Source: JAADHX01 sp964569385 (GTDB lineage Bacteria; Actinomycetota; Acidimicrobiia; Acidimicrobiales; Poriferisodalaceae). From it: a stretch of 64,000 nt of DNA. Shown here in pieces: positions 36,627 to 46,339 of the stretch. The notes under the pieces are model-generated. The model did not search any database. It was not told where the DNA came from and was given only the letters and a program-made list of their open reading frames with translations. Positions within the stretch are counted from its first letter, which is position 1, and each line of letters begins with the position of its first letter. The stretch lies in assembly GCA_964569385.1 (NCBI GenBank), contig CAZMUM010000009.1, positions 54,300-118,299 of the forward strand, read 5' to 3'. The position numbers were made by a program, and so were the translations under genes.

Positions 36627-37339
36627 TAGCTGAGCCCGTCATCGCTGAAGCCCGCCAGGAGCGCCTCGAACTGAGTCGGCGTCGCCGAAGCCGGCTGTGT
36701 GCCTCGTCCCGGCATCGGGCCTCGGTTCGATTCGAACGACGCGATCTTCCACGTGTCGTCTTCCCAACGCATCCGGTAGTTGGCGGTACGCCAGTCATCG
36801 ACGACGGTCTCACCAACCAGAGTGATGGCCTGGACGTACCAGATCGACACCAGCCAGTCGTCGCCGTGTGCAACGCTGCGAGCCTCGATCGGGGCGAGCC
36901 GCAGCGTGATGCCACCCGGAACCGCCTCCGCAAGTTCGGTCATGCGCTGCTCAGTGTCGGCAGCAAACTCATCCGCGAACTCGGCCGTAGCGATTGCGCT
37001 CTGTGCAGCAGCGGCATCTGCCGGTGTCAAGGTGACCACTTCCTCGGTCGCTTCGAGATATGAAATGGCGGCCGCCAGGGCTCCTGCCTCGGTCCTCAGG
37101 AATCCGCTGAACAGGATGATCGGCGCGGCTGGCTCGAGGCCGACGACTATCGACTCAGTGTTGGAGGGGGGATCGACTTCACTCTCGGCGATGATCGGAG
37201 CTGCACCCCGGGTGGTCGGGCTCGGTATCTCCGAGCCCGATCCGCGGGAACAACAACCACCTCCTGCGGTCGCCAACAGGACCGCTCCGCCACAGACCGC
37301 GAGCAACGCCAAAGCGGCCATCCACTTGACTCTTCGCAT
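36626..37339 (-). CDS. Membrane-anchored T4SS accessory protein (VirB8/TcpC-like placement)
   Basis: A 237-residue protein with one N-terminal membrane helix and a CC pair just after it (AGGGCC), then an extracytoplasmic domain ending WRTANYRMRWEDDTWKIASF. The one-helix plus NTF2-like ending is the shape of VirB8/TcpC proteins that scaffold the channel, but I infer this from shape and position only. ATG 37339 is chosen because it overlaps the upstream gene stop and starts the signal/anchor. Confidence 0.65.
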   Translation of the reverse strand: MRRVKWMAALALLAVCGGAVLLATAGGGCCSRGSGSEIPSPTTRGAAPIIAESEVDPPSNTESIVVGLEPAAPIILFSGFLRTEAGALAAAISYLEATEEVVTLTPADAAAAQSAIATAEFADEFAADTEQRMTELAEAVPGGITLRLAPIEARSVAHGDDWLVSIWYVQAITLVGETVVDDWRTANYRMRWEDDTWKIASFESNRGPMPGRGTQPASATPTQFEALLAGFSDDGLS

Positions 37340-37635
37340 CAGGCGATGCCCGACAAGGTGTTGACGATCGTCGCGGCGAGCCCAACAAGGATTGCTCCCG
37401 CCATGCCGCCGAGCGCGAACGTCTTTCCTTTCGACACGCCGTGGGACTGGCCGCCCGCGTGAGACAGGCCCCACACGGCCCCGCCGATCAGCATGGATGC
37501 GAGCGACCCGGCCAGCCCGCCCCATGCCAGCCAGCCGAGGACCTGTTGCCAGAACTCGGCGCCGGGCAGGCCCTCGTTGGTCGGTGTGACATCGATCTGG
37601 GCGATGACGGATTGAAAGTGGGTGAGGTGATGCAT
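37339..37635 (-). CDS. DUF6112-like small two-helix membrane protein (VirB2-like position)
   Basis: A 98-residue protein with two hydrophobic segments (about 33-56 and 70-95) separated by GGQSHGVSKGKTFALGG, the topology of a VirB2-type prepilin or DUF6112 protein of actinobacterial conjugation loci. ATG 37635 has GGAGGA eight bases upstream. It is the first gene of the T4SS operon; promoter copy E lies about 50 bases upstream. Confidence 0.7.
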   Translation of the reverse strand: MHHLTHFQSVIAQIDVTPTNEGLPGAEFWQQVLGWLAWGGLAGSLASMLIGGAVWGLSHAGGQSHGVSKGKTFALGGMAGAILVGLAATIVNTLSGIA

Positions 37636-37672
37636 GTCGGTCCTCCAGTGGGCCTCGACGTTGACGTTCGTT

Positions 37673-37707
37673 ACACCTGTGGCCCGAGCTCTGAGCCGAT
37701 TGGGACA
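37673..37707 (-). promoter_or_regulatory. Bipartite conjugation motif, copy E (T4SS operon)
   Basis: On the minus strand TGTCCCAAT (37707-37699), 13 bases, then GGGCCACAGGTGT from 37685. It differs from the other copies at one base of GGGTCAC. Divergent from copy B, 35 bases away. Drives the T4SS operon starting at 37635 with a leader of about 40 bases. Confidence 0.65.
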
Positions 37708-37741
37708 AAACGGCTCGAAGTTCTCGAGATTTCTTTGCCCA

Positions 37742-37779
37742 TGTCCCAATCCCGGAATACGGCGGGTCACAGGTAGTGC
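37742..37779 (+). promoter_or_regulatory. Bipartite conjugation motif, copy B
   Basis: TGTCCCAAT (37742-37750), 13 bases, then GGGTCACAGGTAGT from 37764; the ATG at 37780 begins 16 bases after the first G of the second block. The mRNA is probably leaderless or nearly so. Confidence 0.72.
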
Positions 37780-38181
37780 ATGGAAACCAACACTGAGGAC
37801 AACACCGAGGCGGAGGTGATCGACCTCATCTCGATCAGCGATGCCTGCCGCGAACTCGTCGGGTGGTACGACCGACAACTCGCCGGAGACAGACCCACGG
37901 TCAACGACCTCGAACCCGTCATGGCCAGACTTCAGCAACTGCCGACCATTCCCGGCCGACTCGGCGAAGACATCGACCTCGTCGTCTCCGGCGGAGCGTC
38001 GCGCTCGCCCGGCGAAGTTGTGGGCGCCATCGAACGCCTCCGACTGATGGCCAACCACAACCCGGACCCGCCGGACCAGAGAGCCGACCATGAGGACAGG
38101 CGAGGCTCGGTCCAAGGGACGTCGGGTCCGACCGAACAGGGCCGACTCCCTGGCTTCGAGGAATCGGAGCGAGGTGACTAG
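37780..38181 (+). CDS. Hypothetical acidic protein
   Basis: A 133-residue acidic, mostly helical protein (ISISDACRELVGWYDRQLAG, then a charged tail DRRGSVQGTSGPTEQGRLPG). No family recognised. It directly follows promoter copy B and precedes the tandem OB-fold gene, so it belongs to the conjugation regulon. Perhaps an auxiliary relaxosome or regulatory factor; no direct evidence. Confidence 0.55.
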   Translation: METNTEDNTEAEVIDLISISDACRELVGWYDRQLAGDRPTVNDLEPVMARLQQLPTIPGRLGEDIDLVVSGGASRSPGEVVGAIERLRLMANHNPDPPDQRADHEDRRGSVQGTSGPTEQGRLPGFEESERGD

Positions 38182-38183
38182 GC

Positions 38184-38792
38184 GTGGCCTTCTTCGTTAC
38201 AAACGGCACTATCCGCAACGATGTCGTCCGCCGCGAAACTCGCAACGGCGTACTCGCGACGTTTCGCCTCGAGACCGGGGCGCCGCGAGGCGGGAGGCTC
38301 TGGATCGATGTCGAGACCTGGGGCCACCTCGCGGGCACGATCGCTCACCACGCGACAGCCGGGAGGCAAGTCTCGATCAGCGGAAGGCTCACCCAGAAGA
38401 CATGGCGCGACCATGCGACCGGCGAGGCACGGTGTCGCTACGTCGTGACAGCAACAGACGTCGACCTCCTCGCCGACTCCACTGTCTCCACTCCGCGGAT
38501 GGTCCCCAATGCGGTGTTGTTGACCGGCACCGTCGAAGCCATCCTCCCGAATCGGCCGGTGAAGTCCGGCACGGTCAGCCGCTTTCGAATCTCGACCGGC
38601 CGAGCAGGAACGAAAACGGGCAGGCTCTGTGTCCACGTCGAACACTGGGTTCCATCAGAGTCAGCGAGGGTTGAGATGGCGGAGCGAATCCGCCTCAACG
38701 TCGCCGGGGGCCTCGCGTACCGCGCCGGATCAACGTCCGAGGGCGCCGGTCAGATGTACATCGACGCCCGGTACATCAGCGTCGCCGGATGA
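38184..38792 (+). CDS. Tandem OB-fold SSB-like protein
   Basis: A 202-residue protein that reads as two SSB-type OB folds in a row. The first (about 1-100) has TNGTIRNDVVRRETRNGVLA, then FRLET, VETWG and QVSISGRLTQKTWRD. The second (about 105-200) has VLLTGTVEAILPNR, RFRIST and HVEHW. It lacks the acidic SSB tail. It probably binds single-stranded DNA during transfer. GTG 38184 lies 2 bases after the preceding gene, within the copy-B operon. The short gap 38793-38945 holds no gene. Confidence 0.7.
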   Translation: MAFFVTNGTIRNDVVRRETRNGVLATFRLETGAPRGGRLWIDVETWGHLAGTIAHHATAGRQVSISGRLTQKTWRDHATGEARCRYVVTATDVDLLADSTVSTPRMVPNAVLLTGTVEAILPNRPVKSGTVSRFRISTGRAGTKTGRLCVHVEHWVPSESARVEMAERIRLNVAGGLAYRAGSTSEGAGQMYIDARYISVAG

Positions 38793-38945
38793 CCACTATC
38801 GGTCGGGCGAACCATAGGCACCGACCCCAGGAGTGCTCAGTGGGGGCCATCACTGGAACGGCAAATGAAGTGGCGTCCAGCCGGGCGGAGAGCGACAGTT
38901 CGCTCGTGCTGCAATGCGGGTTGCTCAGTCCAGCCGTGAATGGTC

Positions 38946-41462
38946 TCAGGTCTCGATGGTGATCGGGACCGAGGCCTGGATTGCGGTAGGGGTCCAGATG
39001 TCGATTTCGACTTCGGGGGTTTCGATCGATACGACGAGTGAGTAGCGGACGCCGTCTTCGCTGCGGTCCCGTTTGGGCTGTTCTTTCCACCAGCCGGTTA
39101 CAGGGTAGATGGCGACTGAGCCTCTGGCTGCGAGGTCGGCGGCGGTGCCATGCCAGTGGTCGACATGGAGGGAGCCGCGAACTCGTTCGTTGGGGCCGAG
39201 GTACCACTCGCCGGTGTCCGCGGCGGATGTTGGTCGTCGCTCCTCTTCTTCGAGGGCGAGCTTGTTGATGCGTTTTCTGAAGGCATCATTGGTCTCGGTG
39301 GGCCGGCGAACATCGAATCGGAGACCGTGCGATGAGTAGCGGAACCGTCGGACCCAGCCACGCCGCGCCGGATTGGGTTCGATGAAGTAGGAGAGTGCGA
39401 CACGCATCTCGACCGGCTGGTCGCCGAGTTCCTCAAGCACCTCGGTGGGCCACGGGAGGTCGTGGAGGTGCATCTCGCGCATCTTGCCGTCGACATAGGG
39501 ACGGATTCTCTGCTGTGCGACGAGGGTGACTGCGTCGTCAGCGCTTCGCAGCGCCCGTTCGGCGTCGGGAACTCCCCAGCCGTAGCGGCGCACGGCCGTT
39601 CTGTGAGCGGATTTGTTGCCGGTGGTGATCATGGCGGGAGTCCATCGAGCAGAGTGAACGACGAGCGCTCGTACTGTTTCGGGCCAGACGTTCGGGTAGC
39701 GGCGTCGGATCTGGGCGACCAGATGGCCGGCGGCGGCGGTCGCTGGACTGGTACCGGTCGATGTGGTGAGGAGTCGTCCCCCCAGGGACGGTGATCGCGT
39801 AGTCAGGATCTGAAGGTGCGCGGGCGTGTCCACGGTGTCGCCGTCTGGGGAGACCGCAGCATTGCCACCTTCGAGGACCACATCTGGAGCGTGCCGCCAC
39901 TGTCGCTTGTAGTTCACCGAGGTTCGGCTGAAAGGTGACAGTTGACCTGCCTCTGCGAGGGGGGTCCAGTTCTGGAACGGCGGAACGTCGGTGTGGTCGT
40001 CGAACTCCGTGTACGCGCCGACCACGAGAGCGTTCCAGGCCTGCGCCGGGTCTTCGGTGGGCTCGGCGTCGCTGCGGTCGAGGTGCTCAACGTCAAAGGG
40101 GTGTCGGACGTTGCCTGCGCTGATGACGAAGAGTCTGGGCTCGCGGTCGTCGGGGCTGTCGAGGTAGACGAGGCCGTCGTCAACGATGATCACCTCGCGG
40201 CCGGCGGCGAGGGCGTCGATCGTCGAGGACCAGGTCGTTGGCTCGCCGAGGGAGGACTCTTCGTCAATCGTCCCTCTCCTGGCGGTGACCGCGAGGACGA
40301 ACGTTCTTGCCGTATCGGGTTGTTGGATCTCGACAAGGGAAACGGCTTGGGCCGTGATTGCGCCGTAGAGGTGTTCGTCATTGTCGCCACTATTTGGCAG
40401 GATCTTGACGGATTCGAGCCGAGTGATAAGAGGGACAGGCTCGCTGGAGACCAGCGCAGTGCCTAGGTCGGGGTAGAGGACGGTGCCTGCCATCGTCGTG
40501 CCGTGACCTCGTCTGTCCTCGAGGGTCCAGGCGGGCTCGACGGTATGCGAATCGGCAAGTTCCAGCGCGGCCCGAATGAGCGGATGGTTGGCGGCGACGC
40601 CGGTATCGAGCACGCACGTGCGCGGCGAGGTACTGGCCGGCGGGGAGACCCGACTCGCCAGGTCGGCGACGAAGTCGGCCTGATCTTCAGCGTCGAGGTC
40701 GGCGAGGATGTGGAACGCTTCGGCAGGCCGTCGCAGCTCAGCGATGTCGTCGAGGACACCGAGTGCTGCTCCCAGCTGGTCGGTGTCGGCGAGCAGGAGG
40801 ACGATGGTGCGGTCATCGAGGACGAGGCGTCGCGGACCAATCCGGACTCCGGTCTGTTCGGCGAAGGATTCGAGGCGGTCGGTGACGCCGTCACGGCGCC
40901 GTAGCCAGACCTCCCACCAGACCGACTCATTGGTGGCAGGGAAGTCGGCCTGAGCGTCGGTCCATAGGGCTTCCAGGGTGGCAAGTCGGATATCGGCGAT
41001 GCGTTCGACGAGATTGCTATTCTTGCGGTTGCCCTTGGGAGTCAATTCCGTTGCGTACTGCTCGAACCGGTCGATAAATCGTCCGATCCAACCTTCAGGC
41101 ACGAAGACAGTGGCAATTTGGATGGTGCGGTAATCCTCGATGCGTTCGGTCACCGCCCTTAACTCGGGATGGGTCTTTCCCTGCTGTGGCTCGAGTGAGG
41201 TGAGGGCCAGTTCGAACTCAGGCACCGATTCGAACTGGACATATATGCCCGAGATCGCGCCCTCCACGCGCAGCGTCGGGTCCCGCGCAGCGTCAGCTTC
41301 AGCCGCTGCACCTGTCAGGGCCCCGCGCAGGCGCAGCGAGTGCGCAGCCGGATCGGCTGGCGACGGCGGGGAGGCTCCGTCGCGGCCGGAGGAGACCGGC
41401 GTGAACTGCTCTGGTTCTGCGGGGACGTCGAGGAAGATATGTGGCCGGTTTCGCTCCGCCAT
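38946..41462 (-). CDS. ietS: Subtilisin-like serine protease of an IetAS-type pair
   Basis: An 838-residue S8-family protease without a signal peptide, so it acts in the cytoplasm. The catalytic triad is visible: D286 (CVLDTGV), H320 (RRGHGTTMAG) and S572 (STGTSPATAAAGH), with the oxyanion SAGN near 449-452. A 270-residue N-terminal region may regulate it. An overlapping upstream AAA ATPase gene (ATGA) makes the two-gene set IetAS, described as an antiphage system and earlier as a plasmid maintenance/incompatibility locus. The target protein is unknown. Confidence 0.85.
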   Translation of the reverse strand: MAERNRPHIFLDVPAEPEQFTPVSSGRDGASPPSPADPAAHSLRLRGALTGAAAEADAARDPTLRVEGAISGIYVQFESVPEFELALTSLEPQQGKTHPELRAVTERIEDYRTIQIATVFVPEGWIGRFIDRFEQYATELTPKGNRKNSNLVERIADIRLATLEALWTDAQADFPATNESVWWEVWLRRRDGVTDRLESFAEQTGVRIGPRRLVLDDRTIVLLLADTDQLGAALGVLDDIAELRRPAEAFHILADLDAEDQADFVADLASRVSPPASTSPRTCVLDTGVAANHPLIRAALELADSHTVEPAWTLEDRRGHGTTMAGTVLYPDLGTALVSSEPVPLITRLESVKILPNSGDNDEHLYGAITAQAVSLVEIQQPDTARTFVLAVTARRGTIDEESSLGEPTTWSSTIDALAAGREVIIVDDGLVYLDSPDDREPRLFVISAGNVRHPFDVEHLDRSDAEPTEDPAQAWNALVVGAYTEFDDHTDVPPFQNWTPLAEAGQLSPFSRTSVNYKRQWRHAPDVVLEGGNAAVSPDGDTVDTPAHLQILTTRSPSLGGRLLTTSTGTSPATAAAGHLVAQIRRRYPNVWPETVRALVVHSARWTPAMITTGNKSAHRTAVRRYGWGVPDAERALRSADDAVTLVAQQRIRPYVDGKMREMHLHDLPWPTEVLEELGDQPVEMRVALSYFIEPNPARRGWVRRFRYSSHGLRFDVRRPTETNDAFRKRINKLALEEEERRPTSAADTGEWYLGPNERVRGSLHVDHWHGTAADLAARGSVAIYPVTGWWKEQPKRDRSEDGVRYSLVVSIETPEVEIDIWTPTAIQASVPITIET

Positions 41463-42484
41463 CAGATCCTCGACGTATCGGCGGACCGTCGTATGTCGAG
41501 CGACTCGATAAGGCTCTGGGTCGTCACCGTTGTCTGCCCGGCAAGGATGGCATCCTTCGCTGCCAGCTCTGCAGCGGCGGTGATCTCGGCATGGCTCAGG
41601 CCCCTGGTAGCCGGCCCGACCTGGCGCCAGTTGACGTCGGTGAGGTCCAGGGCTGCGAGACGACCTCGGATGACTTTGTTGGAGATTGAGACAGCGGGCA
41701 TCTCGTAGTGGATGGTCGCGTCGAACCGGCGGTACAGCGCTCGATCCAGAATTTCTGGCAAGTTCGAAGTGGCCACGAGAACGCTATGGGATTCATCTCG
41801 CTCGAGGAACTGGAGGAAGGAGTTGAGCACGCGGCGGATCTCACCCACGTCGTTGCCGGCCTCCCGTGAACCAGCAAGCGCGTCGACCTCGTCAAAGAGG
41901 TAGACACCGGTCCTGTCACTCATCGCATCGAAGATCAGCCGAAGCTTCGATGCGGTCTCCCCCATGAATTTGTTAATGAGCCCGTCGAGCCGGACCGTGA
42001 ACTGCGGGAGCCGCAGCTCACCAGCAAGGACCGAGGCGGTCATCGTCTTCCCAGTACCGGGCGGGCCGAGGAGAAGCAAGCGCCGGACAGGTTGGAAACC
42101 GCTCGCGTGGAGCTGATCGCGGTTCACCTGCTCGTTGATGACGCGCTTGAGGATCTTGCGCATTTTCGGGTCGAGGGCCATGTCGGACAGTCGGCTGTCC
42201 GGGTAGCTGACGCTGAGCAGCGATGACAGTTCGCCGCGAGGCGCGGCGACCGGCACCACCTTAGCACCGGCTGGCCGACGACCCTTCGCTGTGTCGACGA
42301 GCCGCTTGAGGTCTTGCGCGTAGGCGGCGTGGCCGGCACGAGCTTCCTTAGCCGCCATCTGCAGCGCAACCGTGTAGAAGCGGCTGTCATCGCCCTCTGC
42401 GTGACTCTCAATGAGAGCCTTGACCTGGTCGGCGGTCGCCACGACGCGCACCTCCTCGCTGTGTGTTGTGGAACGGATTGTCAC
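41462..42484 (-). CDS. ietA: AAA ATPase of an IetAS-type pair
   Basis: A 340-residue AAA+ ATPase: N-terminal helical region, then Walker A GPPGTGKT (140-147), Walker B YLFDEVDAL (about 194-202), sensor VLVATSNLPE and arginine-finger ALYRRFD. It resembles proteasome-regulatory/spastin-like ATPases. It probably controls or feeds substrates to the downstream subtilase, to which it is translationally coupled. The start is GTG 42484. The pair stands alone between the OB-fold and Tad regions, in line with a mobile defence cassette. The 280 bases upstream (42485-42763) hold no gene. Confidence 0.85.
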   Translation of the reverse strand: MTIRSTTHSEEVRVVATADQVKALIESHAEGDDSRFYTVALQMAAKEARAGHAAYAQDLKRLVDTAKGRRPAGAKVVPVAAPRGELSSLLSVSYPDSRLSDMALDPKMRKILKRVINEQVNRDQLHASGFQPVRRLLLLGPPGTGKTMTASVLAGELRLPQFTVRLDGLINKFMGETASKLRLIFDAMSDRTGVYLFDEVDALAGSREAGNDVGEIRRVLNSFLQFLERDESHSVLVATSNLPEILDRALYRRFDATIHYEMPAVSISNKVIRGRLAALDLTDVNWRQVGPATRGLSHAEITAAAELAAKDAILAGQTTVTTQSLIESLDIRRSADTSRI

Positions 42485-42763
42485 TCAAACCTAGCCGTAC
42501 TGAACGAAGTACAACGCAACCAAGTGTGCTGGATGCTGCTCAATCACGTGACCGCCTCGGGCCGAAATGAGCCGGGTCGGCATGCGGTTGCTCGGAAGAG
42601 CTACAAACATTACGAGCGCACGCAATCCCGTACCTCACACCCAAAGGGGCGCGACCACCAGGCCCACGTGCGGCGCTCGATACTCGCGGCAACGACCGAC
42701 CACCCAGCCAACCGACCGGTCCTGGCAACCGGACTCGCATATTGGGGTCGACCATTGATGGCC

Positions 42764-45700
42764 CTACCAACGTGCGGAGTCCGAGTCCCGCGAGTGTTTG
42801 CCTGCCCTTGTCAGCTTGTCGTAGAGTTCCTGGGTCTCTGGCTGGACTCCTTCGTCGAATCCGTATGACTCGGCCGCTCGTCGAGCGTGACGGTATGCGG
42901 TGTTCACTCCGTCCACGTCGCCGGCCTCGGATGCTGCTTTCATCTTCATCCGGTACATCGCTTCTTGACCCTCCACGATTTCGAGGCCTTTCTGGGCGGC
43001 CCAGTTCGCTCGTTCGACGTCACCGCTCGACAGGGCGAGTTGGCCGCGTCGGTGCGCGGCGTCTATGAGCGTCGTTTCGATGAGGGTGTAGTTCGTCGGT
43101 TCGCGGAGGAGCCACCCGTAGAGGTCCGGCTTTGCGTCGGCGGCGACGTGGCCGTCGATCATTTCGCAGGCGGCGTCGAGGTAGGCGGCCTCGTCTGCCG
43201 GGAGTTGGTTCTTCGAGGCTTCAGTGAGCTGCTCGACTCGGTGCCAGTCGAGTCCGACCTCATCGCTGACCCGGTAGCTACTTGTGGCTCGGATTGTTTC
43301 GAGGCGCTGCTGGTCCTCGGTGCCGATTCCGAGGAGTGAGCGGATCTTCACCATTGCGTTGTCGCATGCCTGGCGGCTGTCCGATCCAGGCCAGAACTCA
43401 TCCCGCAGGCGCCGGCCGACCACCTCACCATGAAAGGCCAAGTAGGCGATGATCGCTCTGACCTTGGGAGCGGCGTCGCCCCTGAGTCCCTCGATCGCTG
43501 CCTGACGACCGAGGATTCGTACTTCGATCGGCTTCGGGCCGAGGATCGCCGCGATGGCATCGACGGTTGCTTCCGACGGCGCAGATTCGGCATTGACAGC
43601 TATCGGCGGCTCTGAGGCGTTGGCGGAGACAGGCGGCGCTGCATCCGCAATGTCCGGCGCAACCTGTCCATTGGACCCGGCGTGGTCGGCCTCTGCTACA
43701 TCGTTCGCCCAATCCTCCGCGGGCGGGCTGGCCTCGGTTTCTGTTGCATTCGAGATGAGGTGGTCTATTGCGGCGAGATCTTCGGCAGGAAGGGTGACCG
43801 GGTCGAAGCCCAGACCGAATGGTTCGAGGGTGGCGGTGTCATCGTGGAGCAGGATTCGGTACTCGCTGGTCAGCGGGTGTGCAGATACGACGACCAGCGG
43901 TGCGTACGCCAGTTGTGCGATCGGGGCCAGGTGTTGACCGATCGCGGCCAGGGGCTCATCTGGGCCGACGAACACGATCGTCGGGTAGTAGACGGATCCG
44001 TGGTCGATACGTTCTTCGTACGGGCTGCGATCGAGGCTTCGGGCGATGCCGGTCATCTCCTCGGAGGTCTGCGCGGCCCATGCCCTCGGGTCTTGCGGGA
44101 TTGTGAGTCGGCTGAGGTGTTCACCCTGCATGCCATCGATGCCAATCGTGACTATCTCGCATTGGGCGGCCCACGGGGCGACGCAGACCGACGCGACCAG
44201 TCCTCGTTGGAAATCAGCGACCCGTTCTGGGTGTCCTTCGATCGCGACCGCTCCGAGTTGCTCAAGATCCAGTAGCAGTGCGCCGCCTTCGGTCGTCCCT
44301 GCGACGCTCAAAGCAGGGGCGAACGGATGAGCGTCGGTGACTTCGCTTTCCATGATCCGGGCGTCGATGTCGGCTCGGAGGCGCCATGTCGTCTCGTCGT
44401 CGTTCACCGCGATGAACCCGTCGACGGGTTTGCATGGTTCGTCGAGGAGGAACTCGAGCCCGAATTTGCCTGCTCGGGCCGCGATGAGCGAGGGGATGGG
44501 CGTGGATGCGTTCTCGAGTTGGTGGCTCAGGTAGGCGTTGGCGGCTGCCAGGTAGCGGACGTCTTCGCCGTCGGTGGCGATGGCCCGGATTCGCTCTTCG
44601 AATGCCGCGGCCTCGTCATCGGGCGGGTCGATGGTGCTGCCGGGTCGTCGGCGGGCGGCTTGGATGTGGCGGAGCCGTCGCAGAGTGAAGAGAAGTGCTG
44701 TGCCCAGCAACGCCAGGCCGCTCGCGACTGCTGCGATGGGTTTGGCGTCCTCGATCAGGCCGCCGATGCGACTCCGGTCCTCGCCTCCGACCGGACTGCG
44801 GGTTTCGGTCGTCACCTCTGCCGGTGCCATCGTCGGGTTTGGTCGTTCCAGTGACTCTGATGGCACGCCCGTCTCAGGTTGGGCTTCGCCTTGCGTTGCT
44901 GGTGTTGCGGACTGCTCAGGGGCCTGTCGCCCCGGCTCTTCGATTACGACGGGTGGTGGCTTCAGCACGTCGGCACCGTTGAGGTCAGCGGCAAGGTCAG
45001 GGTTGCGCGGCGTGTCGGTCACGATGAATGTTTGGTCTGGGTAGATGAGGTTGGGGTCCTTTGGCGGGAGGAGTCGTTCCTTGTTGGCTGCGACTAGTTC
45101 GACCCAATACGGCGCGATCTCTGCATCGGTCGGTGAACGTCCCCATGCGTCGGTGAGTGCTTCTTCGGCGATGGACCAGAAGTGATCGCCCCCCTCGACT
45201 ACCACCGTCACGGCCTCGGCGATGTCGTCAGCTGGCTGCTCGGCGTTGCCAGGAAGGTTGGCGTCCGCCGGCACACTCAGCATCCAGCCTGGCTTCACGA
45301 TGTCGGTGTGAGCCGCGATGACATCGCCATCTGGCATGCGTGCGTCGAGGTTGAGTGAGCGGATCTCATTCCAGCGGATGCCGTTGCCGAGTAGGCGTTC
45401 GGAGATGTCCCACCAGGTGTCTCCTCGTTGGGTGCGATACTTGCCATCGGCGACAGCCGGTGCGGAGACGGCCTGAGGACTGACAGGGCCGTTGTGAGAC
45501 GTGGCGTCCGGGGCGAGGGGCATTGCGATTGCACTGACAGGTTGGAGTGGCACGGCCAAGGCGGGGCGGATCGGCGCGATGGCGGTGACGACGAGCGTCG
45601 TCCACGTGGCCAGCTTTGCGGCGAGGAGTCGAACGGCCGGCAGGGCTGGGGCGCGGGATGCGGCCTTGCCTCGGAGGATGGAGACGTACTCGCTGATGGT

Positions 45701-45934
45701 GGCCGCTGTGAGCTGCGCCCATGCGACCCAAACGATCGTGGCGAGGAGTTTGATGATGAAGGCGTCGGTGATGTTGCCGTCGGTGACGTGGCGGCTGATG
45801 GTGTCGATTCCGGGCCATGCGGTGGGCAGGGGCGATCCGATTGCGGCGATCAGACCCGTCGGTACTCCGATGACGAGTACCAGGGTGATCGTCAGGCCCG
45901 TGAGGCCTTTGATGAGGTCGTTGAATCGTTGCAT
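42764..45934 (-). CDS. Membrane protein with LysM-like and BTAD-type regions
   Basis: A 1056-residue protein. Two or three N-terminal membrane helices (about 10-33, 60-80 and 105-130) are followed by two LysM-like peptidoglycan-binding segments (YRTQRGDTWWDISERLLGNG and VVVEGGDHFWSIAEEALTDA), another helix near 395-415, and a large C-terminal part. That part ends in a bacterial transcriptional activator (BTAD/SARP-like) TPR region after a winged-helix-like segment (VRILGRQAAIEGLRGDAAPK). Such proteins sit at the end of Tad operons in actinobacteria and may sense the cell wall. Downstream-most gene of the Tad operon. Confidence 0.78.
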   Translation of the reverse strand: MQRFNDLIKGLTGLTITLVLVIGVPTGLIAAIGSPLPTAWPGIDTISRHVTDGNITDAFIIKLLATIVWVAWAQLTAATISEYVSILRGKAASRAPALPAVRLLAAKLATWTTLVVTAIAPIRPALAVPLQPVSAIAMPLAPDATSHNGPVSPQAVSAPAVADGKYRTQRGDTWWDISERLLGNGIRWNEIRSLNLDARMPDGDVIAAHTDIVKPGWMLSVPADANLPGNAEQPADDIAEAVTVVVEGGDHFWSIAEEALTDAWGRSPTDAEIAPYWVELVAANKERLLPPKDPNLIYPDQTFIVTDTPRNPDLAADLNGADVLKPPPVVIEEPGRQAPEQSATPATQGEAQPETGVPSESLERPNPTMAPAEVTTETRSPVGGEDRSRIGGLIEDAKPIAAVASGLALLGTALLFTLRRLRHIQAARRRPGSTIDPPDDEAAAFEERIRAIATDGEDVRYLAAANAYLSHQLENASTPIPSLIAARAGKFGLEFLLDEPCKPVDGFIAVNDDETTWRLRADIDARIMESEVTDAHPFAPALSVAGTTEGGALLLDLEQLGAVAIEGHPERVADFQRGLVASVCVAPWAAQCEIVTIGIDGMQGEHLSRLTIPQDPRAWAAQTSEEMTGIARSLDRSPYEERIDHGSVYYPTIVFVGPDEPLAAIGQHLAPIAQLAYAPLVVVSAHPLTSEYRILLHDDTATLEPFGLGFDPVTLPAEDLAAIDHLISNATETEASPPAEDWANDVAEADHAGSNGQVAPDIADAAPPVSANASEPPIAVNAESAPSEATVDAIAAILGPKPIEVRILGRQAAIEGLRGDAAPKVRAIIAYLAFHGEVVGRRLRDEFWPGSDSRQACDNAMVKIRSLLGIGTEDQQRLETIRATSSYRVSDEVGLDWHRVEQLTEASKNQLPADEAAYLDAACEMIDGHVAADAKPDLYGWLLREPTNYTLIETTLIDAAHRRGQLALSSGDVERANWAAQKGLEIVEGQEAMYRMKMKAASEAGDVDGVNTAYRHARRAAESYGFDEGVQPETQELYDKLTRAGKHSRDSDSARW

Positions 45935-45942
45935 GGTGGTTC

Positions 45943-46338
45943 TCAGATGTCGGCGAATGCGGAGGCTGATTCGGTGGCGCTGGCGGTCATTGTTCCGGGC
46001 AGGAACGTCGGGTCGATGGTGATGGAGACGGTGACGGTGACAGTTGTGCCGTCAACCGCGACAGTTCCGCTGTAGCCCTGCGCAGCCAGGTAGGTGTTGG
46101 CTGCTTGGGTAGCGGCGGCGGGGTTGATTGTCGGCACTCCGGTTTGGCGGTAGGCGTCGACGTCTACTGCTTGTGCGCCGGCACGGGCGGCGTTGTCGGC
46201 AATGTCTCGGGCTTCGGACAGTGCGCCGAGTTTGCGGCCGCCGTCGACGGCGAGCCCGGTGGCCATCAACAGGGCGAGGCCCAGCACGGCGATGAGGATA
46301 GAGACAGAGCCTCTCTCGTCTTGGCGTCGTCCGTACAT
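45943..46338 (-). CDS. TadG/Rce-like pseudopilin-family protein
   Basis: 131 residues with the RGSVSILIAVLGLALLMATG prepilin-like hydrophobic segment after a short basic N-terminus (MYGRRQDE), then a secreted domain. It matches the N-terminal part of TadG-type minor pilins; full TadG is much longer, so this is a short form. ATG 46338 lies one base before the preceding TadE-like stop (46340-46342), reading on the minus strand, so the genes are coupled. Confidence 0.72.
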   Translation of the reverse strand: MYGRRQDERGSVSILIAVLGLALLMATGLAVDGGRKLGALSEARDIADNAARAGAQAVDVDAYRQTGVPTINPAAATQAANTYLAAQGYSGTVAVDGTTVTVTVSITIDPTFLPGTMTASATESASAFADI

Positions 46339-46339
46339 G

